Shown here: positions 8,846-17,177 of the stretch, one piece after another
How positions within the stretch are numbered: the first letter of the stretch is position 1
How the letters are laid out: each line of letters begins with the position of its first letter
NCBI GenBank assembly: GCA_034112085.1
Contig: JAWUWD010000133.1
Coordinates: 24,687 to 88,686 of the forward strand
Reading direction: 5' to 3'
DNA length: 64,000 bases
Source: JAWUWD01 sp034112085
Lineage (GTDB): Bacteria > Bacteroidota > Bacteroidia > Cytophagales > Cyclobacteriaceae
Made by a program: the position numbers and the translations under genes
Notes under the pieces: generated by a model
What the model saw: the letters and a program-made list of their open reading frames with translations, nothing else
Database searches by the model: none
Told to the model about the DNA's origin: nothing

Positions 8846-9649
8846 ATGACTCCGTATAACATTATTGCACCAAGCACTGCAAAAGTCCCGATATTACTTA
8901 GTGTTCCTCATTGCGGCACAGCATTCCCAGATGAATTGAAAGCCGACTATGTACCTGCGATGATGGCGGCTCCTGATGATACGGATTGGTTTGTAGATGA
9001 GTTGTATGCATTTGCCTCAGAGATGGGCATTACGATGATCACAGCAGAGTACAGTCGATGGGTGATTGATCTCAATAGAAATCCAGAAAGTAAGCCACTA
9101 TACAATGACGGAAGGATTATCACGGGTCTTTGTACGACTACTGACTTTCATGGTAATGACATTTACGAACAAAATATTCCTAATCAAAAAGAAGTCGATA
9201 GAAGGGTAGAAGTTTATTATCAGCCCTATTATGATAAGATTCAGGAACAACTAGACGGACTAAAAGCAGAATTTGGACAGGTGCTTTTATGGGATGCGCA
9301 CTCGATAAGACAGCATGTCCCAACTATTCGTGCAGAACGATTCCCAGACATGATTTTGGGGAGTGTAGATGAGACTTCGGCTGATAGTCAGCTCATCAAC
9401 TTAGCTTTGGAAGGCCTTTCAGCTGGAGATTTTGAACTCAGACATAACACACCATTTAAAGGTGGGCAGATTACTAGGACATTTGGCAGACCTTATGAAA
9501 ACCAGCACGCCCTGCAGTTAGAAATGAATAAGGTATTGTACATGGATGATACCGAAATGATCTTTGATGAAACTCGTGCAAATAAAGTCCGAGAGCTTCT
9601 CAACCAGACGTTATCCAAGCTGTCCACAAGTTTACTTAGCAATAAATAA
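8846..9649 (+). CDS. hutG: N-formylglutamate amidohydrolase
   Basis: N-formylglutamate deformylase, which hydrolyses N-formyl-L-glutamate to glutamate and formate, the last step of the five-step histidine degradation route. The 267-residue protein shows the family's N-terminal LLSVPHCGTAFPDEL with the metal-binding histidine, the DDTDWFVDELY segment, SRWVIDLNRNPES and LLWDAHSIRQHVP, and the late PFKGGQITRTFGRP motif. It begins 20 bases after the promoter box and its stop codon is directly followed by the ATG of hutF, so the pair is an operon. HutH, HutU and HutI are not in the window and must be encoded elsewhere if the pathway is complete. Confidence 0.92.
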   Translation: MTPYNIIAPSTAKVPILLSVPHCGTAFPDELKADYVPAMMAAPDDTDWFVDELYAFASEMGITMITAEYSRWVIDLNRNPESKPLYNDGRIITGLCTTTDFHGNDIYEQNIPNQKEVDRRVEVYYQPYYDKIQEQLDGLKAEFGQVLLWDAHSIRQHVPTIRAERFPDMILGSVDETSADSQLINLALEGLSAGDFELRHNTPFKGGQITRTFGRPYENQHALQLEMNKVLYMDDTEMIFDETRANKVRELLNQTLSKLSTSLLSNK

Positions 9650-11029
9650 ATGAACCACTACCATTTCAAAGCTCTTTTACAAAGCGAAGGCTGGATATCG
9701 CCCGCATATGTTAGTACGGATGAAACAGGAGTAATTACCTATTTATCAAAAGAACCACAGGCCAATACCAGCTACGAAAAAGTAGAAGGGTACGCTGTTC
9801 CTGGTTTTCAAAACGCGCACTCTCATGCATTCCAATATGCAATGGCAGGAATAGCAGAGACACATCAAGTGGGCGCAGTTGCGGATGATTTTTGGAGCTG
9901 GAGAGAGGCGATGTACAAAGTGGCCCTGACGATTGATCCTGATCAACTAGAGTCGATTGCCACTATGCTATATGCTGAGATGGTACGTCATGGATATACG
10001 CAGGTCGCTGAATTTCACTATTTGCACCATGGTAAGGACGGTAAGCCTTACCCAAACCTGGCTGAAATGGGGGAGCGATTGGTAAAGGCAGCTCAAAACG
10101 CAGGGATTAAAATCACCTTGGTTCCTATGTTCTATCAAATGGGTGGGTTTGGAATAGATGCACAGCACCATCAGCGCAGGTTTATTTCGCCAACAGTAGC
10201 AGACTATGATAGTTTGCTAGAGGCTACCAAAAACATGGTAGTTAAATATCCTCATGCCAACCATGGTTTTGGAATACACTCTTTGCGCGCAGTGGCACCT
10301 GATGATATTATCAGTTCCTTAACGAAAGTTGATAAGGATCTTCCAGTACATATTCATATCTCTGAGCAACTCAAAGAAATCGAAGATTGTAAATCATATC
10401 TAGGAAAAAGACCGGTTCAATGGCTACTGGATAATAATGAGGTTAATGAAAATTACCACCTTGTTCATGCTACACATCTAGATGATTCAGAGGTTGAAGG
10501 GATTGCTTCTATTGGTGCACAGGTGGTGCTTTGTCCCTCAACGGAAGGAAATCTTGGAGATGGAATATTTCCTCTGGATAAATTTCAAAAACTGGGTGGA
10601 AAATGGTCGATAGGTACTGATAGTCATGTCGGACTTAATCCACTAGAAGAACTCAGACTATTGGATTATGGACAAAGACTAACAACACACCATCGGAATA
10701 TTTATACTAGCAATAAAGAAGGTGATAGTGCTAAATATGCTATTAGACAATCTCTAATAGCCGGAAGAAAGGCGATGGGAAATTCCGAAACTATCTATTT
10801 CAAAGTTGGAGAAGCCCTAGATGCAGTGATTTATGATGCTGAAGCACCATTAATAGCAGCGTCTTCTTTAGACACAGTTTTGTCAACAATCATCTATAGT
10901 AGTGACAGTATGCATTGTTTAGGAACGATGGTTGATGGCCACTGGGTGGTTATTCACAATGAGCATAAGTCTAAATCAGAGATAGAAAAAGCCTTTGTCA
11001 GCGCGCTTGCAGACATCAATGTAAGGTGA
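9650..11029 (+). CDS. hutF: N-formimidoylglutamate deiminase
   Basis: An amidohydrolase-superfamily enzyme that converts N-formimidoylglutamate to N-formylglutamate and ammonia, feeding HutG. The 459-residue protein has the metal-binding HxH of the barrel at H57/H59 (NAHSHAF), a second histidine after the barrel centre (HIHISEQLKEIEDC), the HATHLDD motif and the late GTDSHVGLNPLEELR with the catalytic aspartate. SHAFQYAMAG and FWSWREAMY are characteristic of HutF among amidohydrolases. It starts on the base after the hutG stop. The TGA stop abuts the stop of the convergent VCBS gene with no intergenic base. Confidence 0.92.
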   Translation: MNHYHFKALLQSEGWISPAYVSTDETGVITYLSKEPQANTSYEKVEGYAVPGFQNAHSHAFQYAMAGIAETHQVGAVADDFWSWREAMYKVALTIDPDQLESIATMLYAEMVRHGYTQVAEFHYLHHGKDGKPYPNLAEMGERLVKAAQNAGIKITLVPMFYQMGGFGIDAQHHQRRFISPTVADYDSLLEATKNMVVKYPHANHGFGIHSLRAVAPDDIISSLTKVDKDLPVHIHISEQLKEIEDCKSYLGKRPVQWLLDNNEVNENYHLVHATHLDDSEVEGIASIGAQVVLCPSTEGNLGDGIFPLDKFQKLGGKWSIGTDSHVGLNPLEELRLLDYGQRLTTHHRNIYTSNKEGDSAKYAIRQSLIAGRKAMGNSETIYFKVGEALDAVIYDAEAPLIAASSLDTVLSTIIYSSDSMHCLGTMVDGHWVVIHNEHKSKSEIEKAFVSALADINVR

Positions 11030-13240
11030 TCAATCGGTCACAATGAACTTTACTTGATCTACGATCTTGCCACTGCGTTTTCCTATAACTAAGTACATTC
11101 CAATCGGGAGTGAGGCAATAGAAAGACTAAGATTTTTTGAGGGAGTGATGGGAGTTGAAGGAAAGACTTCTTGCCCTAGGATTGAGATTATACTTACTTC
11201 TAAAGGCTCTTTGGATGCTATTTGAATAACTCCATCATTGGAAAAAATATTTCCTGGATTGGGAAATAGACTTAATAAATCGCCCTTATCATTTTGAGGG
11301 GGTAAAGACTCGACATTTCCTAAGACTTGAATACCTCCTTGGGCAGTACCCAAAATAATAAAAGGGGTGCCAGAATTTCGTAAGTCAGCAATCGATGGCC
11401 GCGCCCCTACGCCTAAGCTAAATGCGCCAATGTCTTGGGTCAAAGTATTATAATAGTTATTAGAAATCCCTTCAAGTGGAGCCGTCATGTTGTTCTCAAA
11501 ATCATCATAAATAGTAAGGGTACCATTGCCATCTGTAGTAACAAGATCCATGTTACCATCAGCATCTAGATCTCCAATTACTGGGATTAAATTTCGCTGA
11601 GTAAAGCTTTGGCCTATTCCATAAAAGCTCTCTGTGACTAATGGAAAGAATGGAAGTTCCTTAGTTCCTGTATTTTCGTAGTAGAAAAGGTTCCCATTAT
11701 TTTTCCCCATCAATAAGTCGATAAGACCATCTTCATTGACATCATAAAAAAGGGGATTGTCAAAAGATAATATTCTAGGGTTAAGCGTAATAATCTGTGG
11801 AGGTTGATTGGTGATGTCTATTCCAGAAGAACTGTTGTTGAGAAAGTAGAAGACAAGGTGATTGCTACTTGCTGATAGCGTTGCTGCTACTACTACATCA
11901 AGTTTGCCATCACTATTCATGTCTACTATTTGAAGCTTCATATTGCTCATTTGTAAAGAAGATAGATCGAGGTAGTCTTCGGTCAGTAACACAAATGACG
12001 GAACTGCTTTAGTGCCTATGTTTTCATAAAGATTGATGTGACTATTATATCCAGAAAAAGGTCTGATGACACCATGGGAAGAGACCATCATATCCAAGTC
12101 TCCATCTCCATCGGTATCCGTGAGTGCTACGGAAGAGTTATTCCCTTGATCGATCATTGATGATTGCAGAAAGTTGCGACTGTTGAACTGGAAGTTGGGG
12201 ACTTGATTGGTCCCGCTATTACCATAAAGCCAATTTGAATTTTCGAAATCGGATGGTAGAAAAGTGGAATTTGAAGAGCGATTTGGGGTTACTATCAAAT
12301 CTTTTATGCCATCGAAAGTGACGTCCTCCAAGTAGGCAGCCGGAAAGGAAATGAACTCCGCAGGATCAGTGTTATTGGGGAATTTCGTGAAACTGTCCAT
12401 AATTGGATCAATAGGTGTTCCTTTATTCTCAAATAGATATAAAGTATTGCAATCTTCTTCCCCAATCACTACTTCCATATCACCATCACCATCCATGTCA
12501 TAGGCCATTAAACTTTTTCCTCCAACATGTAGCTGTTTCCCTCCACTTGGTTTACAGCCGAATTTATCAAATACGAATATTCCGCAACCACACTCTGAAA
12601 ATTTCCCCCAAGAGGTAGTGATTCGCTCGTAGTCAGGCAGGCCGCATTCCCCGGTTCTCTCCATGCTAAAATTTTGGTGATATTGTAGCCCCCCGCCATT
12701 GAATCCAAACATCAGAACATCTAAGTCACCATCACCGTCAATATCTTCTATAGCCGGGATATCACTTCCATTGATTTTGATTGGGAGAATAGACCCTGTG
12801 CCTAAGGTAGTCACAGGGTCTGCGGCAATTTCCCAAGTGAGGATGTCACTTTCACTCGTATTTCTATATAGCGTCATTCCAAAAGAACTGCTCGTGAATA
12901 TATCCTTCCTTCCATCGCAGTCATAGTCTCGCAGAATAACCCAATTGCTCATTCCCTCAGGAAAAAATGATTCATAGTCTGGAGAATAGAGGTATTCTCC
13001 ATTATCAGCGAGAAATGTATTTATTTTATTAGACGTTCGATCGAATAGAACTAAGTCATCGATACCGTCTAGATTGAGATCTATTGTATTGTATTGTGCG
13101 GCATTTAGGCCTCCTGCCCAAGGCATTGGCAAGGACACATCATTCTTACTTATAGGGATTGACTGATCGTACTTGAATGTGATTTGAGCTCTCGTGCAAA
13201 CGGCACCAAGGACAAAAAGAAGAATCAAAGAATTTCGCAT
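11030..13240 (-). CDS. Secreted FG-GAP/VCBS-repeat protein with T9SS sorting domain
   Basis: A 736-residue cell-surface protein. After a signal peptide (MRNSLILLFVLGAVCTRAQ) come at least eight calcium-binding VCBS/FG-GAP blades with DxDxDGxxD loops (for example DIDGDGDLDVLMFG, DMDGDGDMEVVIG, DTDGDGDLDMMVS, DVNEDGLIDLLMG), forming one or two beta-propellers. The last about 75 residues (LFPNPGNIF ... IGMYLVIGKRSGKIVDQVKFIVTD) are a type A C-terminal sorting domain for the type IX secretion system. A Cys-rich insert (FSECGCGIFVFDKFGCKPSGGK) lies near residue 215. Ligand is unknown; adhesion or polysaccharide binding is plausible for the fold. It is transcribed towards hutF and ends with zero spacing. 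Confidence 0.88.
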   Translation of the reverse strand: MRNSLILLFVLGAVCTRAQITFKYDQSIPISKNDVSLPMPWAGGLNAAQYNTIDLNLDGIDDLVLFDRTSNKINTFLADNGEYLYSPDYESFFPEGMSNWVILRDYDCDGRKDIFTSSSFGMTLYRNTSESDILTWEIAADPVTTLGTGSILPIKINGSDIPAIEDIDGDGDLDVLMFGFNGGGLQYHQNFSMERTGECGLPDYERITTSWGKFSECGCGIFVFDKFGCKPSGGKQLHVGGKSLMAYDMDGDGDMEVVIGEEDCNTLYLFENKGTPIDPIMDSFTKFPNNTDPAEFISFPAAYLEDVTFDGIKDLIVTPNRSSNSTFLPSDFENSNWLYGNSGTNQVPNFQFNSRNFLQSSMIDQGNNSSVALTDTDGDGDLDMMVSSHGVIRPFSGYNSHINLYENIGTKAVPSFVLLTEDYLDLSSLQMSNMKLQIVDMNSDGKLDVVVAATLSASSNHLVFYFLNNSSSGIDITNQPPQIITLNPRILSFDNPLFYDVNEDGLIDLLMGKNNGNLFYYENTGTKELPFFPLVTESFYGIGQSFTQRNLIPVIGDLDADGNMDLVTTDGNGTLTIYDDFENNMTAPLEGISNNYYNTLTQDIGAFSLGVGARPSIADLRNSGTPFIILGTAQGGIQVLGNVESLPPQNDKGDLLSLFPNPGNIFSNDGVIQIASKEPLEVSIISILGQEVFPSTPITPSKNLSLSIASLPIGMYLVIGKRSGKIVDQVKFIVTD

Positions 13241-13355
13241 CTAAAATTAGTAGGTAAAAATACTATTTGTTATACGTGTAAAGTAGCAAAATGTATGCTT
13301 AAATTGTTGCTGTTCTTTGGGGCAATTTATTATGTATCACCATTGTAGTCAAATT

Positions 13356-14639
13356 ATGTCAATCGATAGTTTATATTCAAAGTATTTAGAGTGTGTAGAA
13401 GTTTGTACGGATACCCGAAAAATTGTTAATGGAGTTCTCTTTTTCGCATTGAAGGGACCTAATTTCAATGCCAATTCATTTGCAAAAGAAGCACTGGACA
13501 AGGGCGCAAAATATGTAGTCATTGATGATCCGCAACACCAAATAAATGATAGATGCTTATTAGTGGATGATTCTCTCACCGCACTACAACAGTTGGCAAA
13601 TCATCATCGAAGACAATTTGATATTCCATTTATAGCGATCACTGGTAGCAATGGAAAGACAACGACTAAAGAACTTACCAATGCTGTGCTTTCTGAAAAG
13701 TATAAAGTATGGGCAACCATAGGAAACTTCAATAACCATATTGGTGTACCATTAACCTTGTTATCTATTGATCGATCTGTAGAAATTGCAATTATTGAAA
13801 TGGGTGCAAATCATCTGGGAGATATTAATGAGCTATGTCAGATAGCGGAGCCTACACATGGAGTGATCACCAACATTGGACGGGCGCATATTGGAGAATT
13901 CGGTGGCTTTGAGAACATTATTCGAGGGAAAAGCGAACTATATCACTACTTGATACAAAATAAAAAGCATGTATGGATTAACTCAAATCATGAGGTGTTG
14001 AAGAATATGAGCAAGCGTTTTAGTAGCCCTTCATTTTACCCAAATATTGAAGATAATTATCGCTGTGAGTTGGTTGCGGTGTCTCCATTTATAAGCTATC
14101 GGACTGACAATGGAGAAGAGACTGATACACTAATGATCGGTCAATACAATTTTGAAAATATAGCAACTGCTCTGGCGATCGGACATACTTTTGAGGTTGA
14201 TGAGACAAATGCCAATAAGGCCATATCTAAGTATCAACCAGATAATAATCGTTCACAAGTAATTGAAAAGGGGTCTAATACTTATATTCTGGATGCGTAT
14301 AATGCGAACCCTAGCTCTATGAAAGTAGCCATAGAAAACATAGCACAAATGAAAGCGGATCAGAAGGTGTTGATCTTAGGAGATATGTATGAATTGGGAG
14401 AAGAAACTGATGCTGAACACAAGTCTCTAGGTGAGCAGCTTAGCGGAAAGAATTTTACTCAAGTTTATTTCTGTGGTAAACTTATAGAAAAGGCTCTCGA
14501 AACCTATCCTTCAGCGAAACACTTTGAAAGTGCGGAACAATTGGCGGATAATATTAAAAGTCAGAATTTTGTAAATACCCTTTTCCTATTGAAAGCATCT
14601 AGAGGGATAGGTCTTGAAAAAATTATGGATCAGATATAG
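13356..14639 (+). CDS. murF: UDP-N-acetylmuramoyl-tripeptide--D-alanyl-D-alanine ligase
   Basis: Cytoplasmic Mur ligase that adds D-Ala-D-Ala to the UDP-MurNAc-tripeptide, the last soluble step of peptidoglycan precursor synthesis. The ATP loop TGSNGKTTT is at residues 96-104, followed by a GNFNNHIGVPLTLL segment and the EMGANHLGDI motif. YNANPSSM and ILGDMYELG in the C-terminal domain are MurF hallmarks. The ATG of MSIDSLYSKYL is chosen as start by similarity to Bacteroidota MurF proteins; in-frame ATGs at 13332 and an alternative start at 13317 would add up to 13 atypical residues. It stands apart from a dcw cluster, as is common in this phylum. Confidence 0.93.
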   Translation: MSIDSLYSKYLECVEVCTDTRKIVNGVLFFALKGPNFNANSFAKEALDKGAKYVVIDDPQHQINDRCLLVDDSLTALQQLANHHRRQFDIPFIAITGSNGKTTTKELTNAVLSEKYKVWATIGNFNNHIGVPLTLLSIDRSVEIAIIEMGANHLGDINELCQIAEPTHGVITNIGRAHIGEFGGFENIIRGKSELYHYLIQNKKHVWINSNHEVLKNMSKRFSSPSFYPNIEDNYRCELVAVSPFISYRTDNGEETDTLMIGQYNFENIATALAIGHTFEVDETNANKAISKYQPDNNRSQVIEKGSNTYILDAYNANPSSMKVAIENIAQMKADQKVLILGDMYELGEETDAEHKSLGEQLSGKNFTQVYFCGKLIEKALETYPSAKHFESAEQLADNIKSQNFVNTLFLLKASRGIGLEKIMDQI

Positions 14640-14644
14640 GTAGA

Positions 14645-15271
14645 TTACTTATAAATACTGACCCAGAATATCAGCCAAAATATGAACATCAACACGTAAG
14701 AACTAAACACGATATAATAAGCAATCTTCTTTCGCTTATTTGCTGTGTAATGGACTCCTGCGACTAATGCTATCCAATAAAGAACTTCAAACAAATTAAG
14801 TGCTTTGAGTGGATACATCCATTTGTCTGGCAGAGTGTTATAGTCATATAGTTGAAGTACAGAGAAGGGATAAAAAGCACTCAAATCGAAATAATCTGGA
14901 TCGCCTACGAAAAAGAAGAACCAGGCAAGTTTAAGCACTTCAGGAATTAGAAATGCGAATTCCCCAACTAGAACGATTCCCCATAGCTGCGGATAAGTGA
15001 TCTTATACCCAAACATAAAACAACCAATCCAAATCACAAAAGCCGTGATGGTAAACTTGAATGCGTACACCAGAGGGATGCCTATATATTGTAGCCCATT
15101 CAAAAGGTGAAATAATCCCATTTCTCCTTTTTGCTCTAATACTTCAAATGCTGCTATCTCACTTTCTATGAATGTCTTCTTTGCGAGTAATAACAAGAAT
15201 GTCAAAAGGCATAATAGAACAAATAGTAATTTCTTATCGTATTGCAGAAGTGATTTGTATAACTCTCTCAT
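14645..15271 (-). CDS. Hypothetical multi-pass membrane protein
   Basis: A 208-residue integral membrane protein that I do not assign to a named family. There are about five hydrophobic segments (about residues 15-30, 68-88, 95-118, 158-175 and 182-203). Aromatic-rich stretches such as LKLAWFFFFVGDPDYFDLSAFYPFS lie in the middle and a basic KRKK motif precedes the last segment. The topology resembles Yip1-like small membrane proteins, but this is only an impression. It ends five bases from the murF stop (convergent) and begins close to the start of the divergent TPR gene, suggesting a shared promoter region inside the extra 5' sequence of that gene. Confidence 0.75.
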   Translation of the reverse strand: MRELYKSLLQYDKKLLFVLLCLLTFLLLLAKKTFIESEIAAFEVLEQKGEMGLFHLLNGLQYIGIPLVYAFKFTITAFVIWIGCFMFGYKITYPQLWGIVLVGEFAFLIPEVLKLAWFFFFVGDPDYFDLSAFYPFSVLQLYDYNTLPDKWMYPLKALNLFEVLYWIALVAGVHYTANKRKKIAYYIVFSSYVLMFIFWLIFWVSIYK

Positions 15272-15325
15272 GGTATGATTGTTGTAAATCGTCTGTTATC
15301 AACCTTTCACAGCTTGTTAATATTT

Positions 15326-16579
15326 ATGCGGAATAACATACGATCAAAAATATATAATTTAGATTTGTTTCTTGATACCATTGAAGTGAATAAGTATCCG
15401 CTAACCATATCGAAAAATATTGTATTCAGTTTGACCGCTGCATTACTACTATGCATTTGTGGACATTCTGTCAAAGCTCAGGTAGAACAACGAATGTTAC
15501 TTTCTGATATCCAAGTGCAAGTAGAAGCTACTGAGGCTATCAATGACATGTATAATTTCAAGTTTGAGAAAGCGGAAAAGAAGTTTCAGTGGCTTAAGGA
15601 AAGATATGAATGGCATCCTTTACCCTATTTTCTACTAGGGTTGAGTGAATGGTGGAAAATCATGCCTAATACCGCTAATAAGGAATATGACAAGAAATTT
15701 TTGGCATATATGGATTCTACCATTATGATCAGTGAACGGCTTTATAAAAAAGAAGCCACGAAGATCGAGGCTGCCTTTTTTTTGTCAGCTGCCTATGGAT
15801 TCAAAGGGAGATTGTATTCTACTGAGGAGCGAAAACAATGGCGAAAATCAGCGACTGTTGGAAAACAATCACTTAACTATTTGGAGGTAAGCAAGGGCAA
15901 TCACGATCTAAGTCCAGAATTATTATTTGGCGATGGATTGTATAACTATTTTTCTGTTTGGGTACCAGAGAACTACCCATTTTTAAAGCCTATACTTATG
16001 TTTTTTCCGAAAGGAGATAAACAACTTGGCCTAGAACAGCTCCGGGAGGTGTCAAGGTTTGCGTTTTACACACGTACAGAAGCACAGGTGTTTTTGATGC
16101 GTATTCTCAATAGTTATGAAAATGATCGTGCAGGAGCATTGCAAATAGGTGAATACCTTTATCAGACGTATCCAGACAATGCATACTTTCATCGATACTA
16201 TGCGAGGTTGCTTTATACTTCTGGTAAATATACTAAGTGTGAGAAAGTGTCATTAGATATACTTTCTAATATAGATAGCGCAAAGGTTGGTTATGAAAGT
16301 AATGGTGGACGTTATGCAAGTTTTTTTCTTGGACAAATCTATGGTTCGAGAAGAAAGCATCCATTGGCAAAAGAAGCCTATTTAAAGGCCATTGAGTTTG
16401 CAGAAAATATCGCGGCTTACGAGTCTGGATATTACTTATATTCTTTGTTATATATTGGAAAGATCCAGTGGTTTGAAGGAGATAAAGATAAGGCAAAGGT
16501 CAATTTCAAGAAAATTAAAAAGCACGCTAAAAGAGGTGACCGTGTCCATAAAGAGATGCGAATAATTACGAATAATTGA
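15326..16579 (+). CDS. Secreted or membrane-anchored TPR protein
   Basis: A helical-repeat protein of about 417 residues. A hydrophobic segment at about residues 35-52 (IVFSLTAALLLCICGHSVKAQ) reads as a signal peptide behind a long charged amino terminus; translation from this ATG or from 15275 both keep it. The rest is built of TPR-like helix pairs: an N-terminal FKFEKAEKKFQWLKERY unit, a central conserved-looking stretch (DGLYNYFSVWVPENYPFLKPILMFFPKGDKQLGLEQL) reminiscent of the DUF3808/TPR-39 group, and C-terminal units with ASFFLGQIYGSRRKHPLAKEAYLKAIEFAE. Partner unknown; periplasmic scaffolding is a guess. Its stop lies six bases from that of the convergent nitroreductase. Confidence 0.78.
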   Translation: MRNNIRSKIYNLDLFLDTIEVNKYPLTISKNIVFSLTAALLLCICGHSVKAQVEQRMLLSDIQVQVEATEAINDMYNFKFEKAEKKFQWLKERYEWHPLPYFLLGLSEWWKIMPNTANKEYDKKFLAYMDSTIMISERLYKKEATKIEAAFFLSAAYGFKGRLYSTEERKQWRKSATVGKQSLNYLEVSKGNHDLSPELLFGDGLYNYFSVWVPENYPFLKPILMFFPKGDKQLGLEQLREVSRFAFYTRTEAQVFLMRILNSYENDRAGALQIGEYLYQTYPDNAYFHRYYARLLYTSGKYTKCEKVSLDILSNIDSAKVGYESNGGRYASFFLGQIYGSRRKHPLAKEAYLKAIEFAENIAAYESGYYLYSLLYIGKIQWFEGDKDKAKVNFKKIKKHAKRGDRVHKEMRIITNN

Positions 16580-16585
16580 ACTCTA

Positions 16586-17170
16586 TCAATTGTTATTAGT
16601 GACCCAAGTTACTTTATCTTCCATATTTCCACGCTTTCCTTTAGGCCAAGGTTTATCCATTATTCCAAGATTGATAAAGCCCAGTAAAGTGTCTTTTTCT
16701 TCCAATCCAAAGAAACTATTCACTTTCGGATAAAAGGTAGTTCCTCCAGTACTCCAATAGCACCCAAGACCGATTGCAGAAGCGGTAAGCCAAAGATTTT
16801 GGACAGCACAGGATGCAGCACAGATATCTTCTTGATGAGGAACCATTCCCGAATGCTTAGCCGCTACTGCTATCACATGAGAACACATCAGTGGCTTTGT
16901 CAGTAGTTTTTGATATTTATCTTCAGAGTAGGATGCTTCTTCTTGGGATTTTTGTTTGTATTGCTTTGCTTGAAAATTTGCCAATTTTTTTAATCCATCT
17001 CCAGTAAAAACCACGAATTGCCACGGCTCAGTGTGCTTGTGAGATGGAGCCCAATGCGCAGCATCCAACAGCTCTTCTATCTGTTTCTCAGGAATAATCT
17101 CTCCTGAGAACATTTTGGGATAAATAGCTCTGCGAGTTTTAATGAAGTCAATGACCGATTTATTTTCCAC
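16586..17170 (-). CDS. Nitroreductase-family FMN oxidoreductase
   Basis: A 194-residue nitroreductase of the small YdjA-like kind, an FMN enzyme using NAD(P)H on nitro compounds or quinones. Visible features are the N-terminal FIKTRRAIYPKMFSG (phosphate/FMN-binding arginines), the AAHWAPSHKHTEPWQFVVF motif, and SCAVQNLWLTASAIGLGCYWSTGG followed by the LLGFINLGIMDKPWPKGKR region. Physiological substrate is unknown. It lies seven bases upstream of the giant surface-protein stop codon on the same strand, with its start at the ATG of MENKSV. It is downstream of that gene in transcription order and could be its read-through neighbour. Confidence 0.88.
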   Translation of the reverse strand: MENKSVIDFIKTRRAIYPKMFSGEIIPEKQIEELLDAAHWAPSHKHTEPWQFVVFTGDGLKKLANFQAKQYKQKSQEEASYSEDKYQKLLTKPLMCSHVIAVAAKHSGMVPHQEDICAASCAVQNLWLTASAIGLGCYWSTGGTTFYPKVNSFFGLEEKDTLLGFINLGIMDKPWPKGKRGNMEDKVTWVTNNN

Positions 17171-17177
17171 ACTTTCC

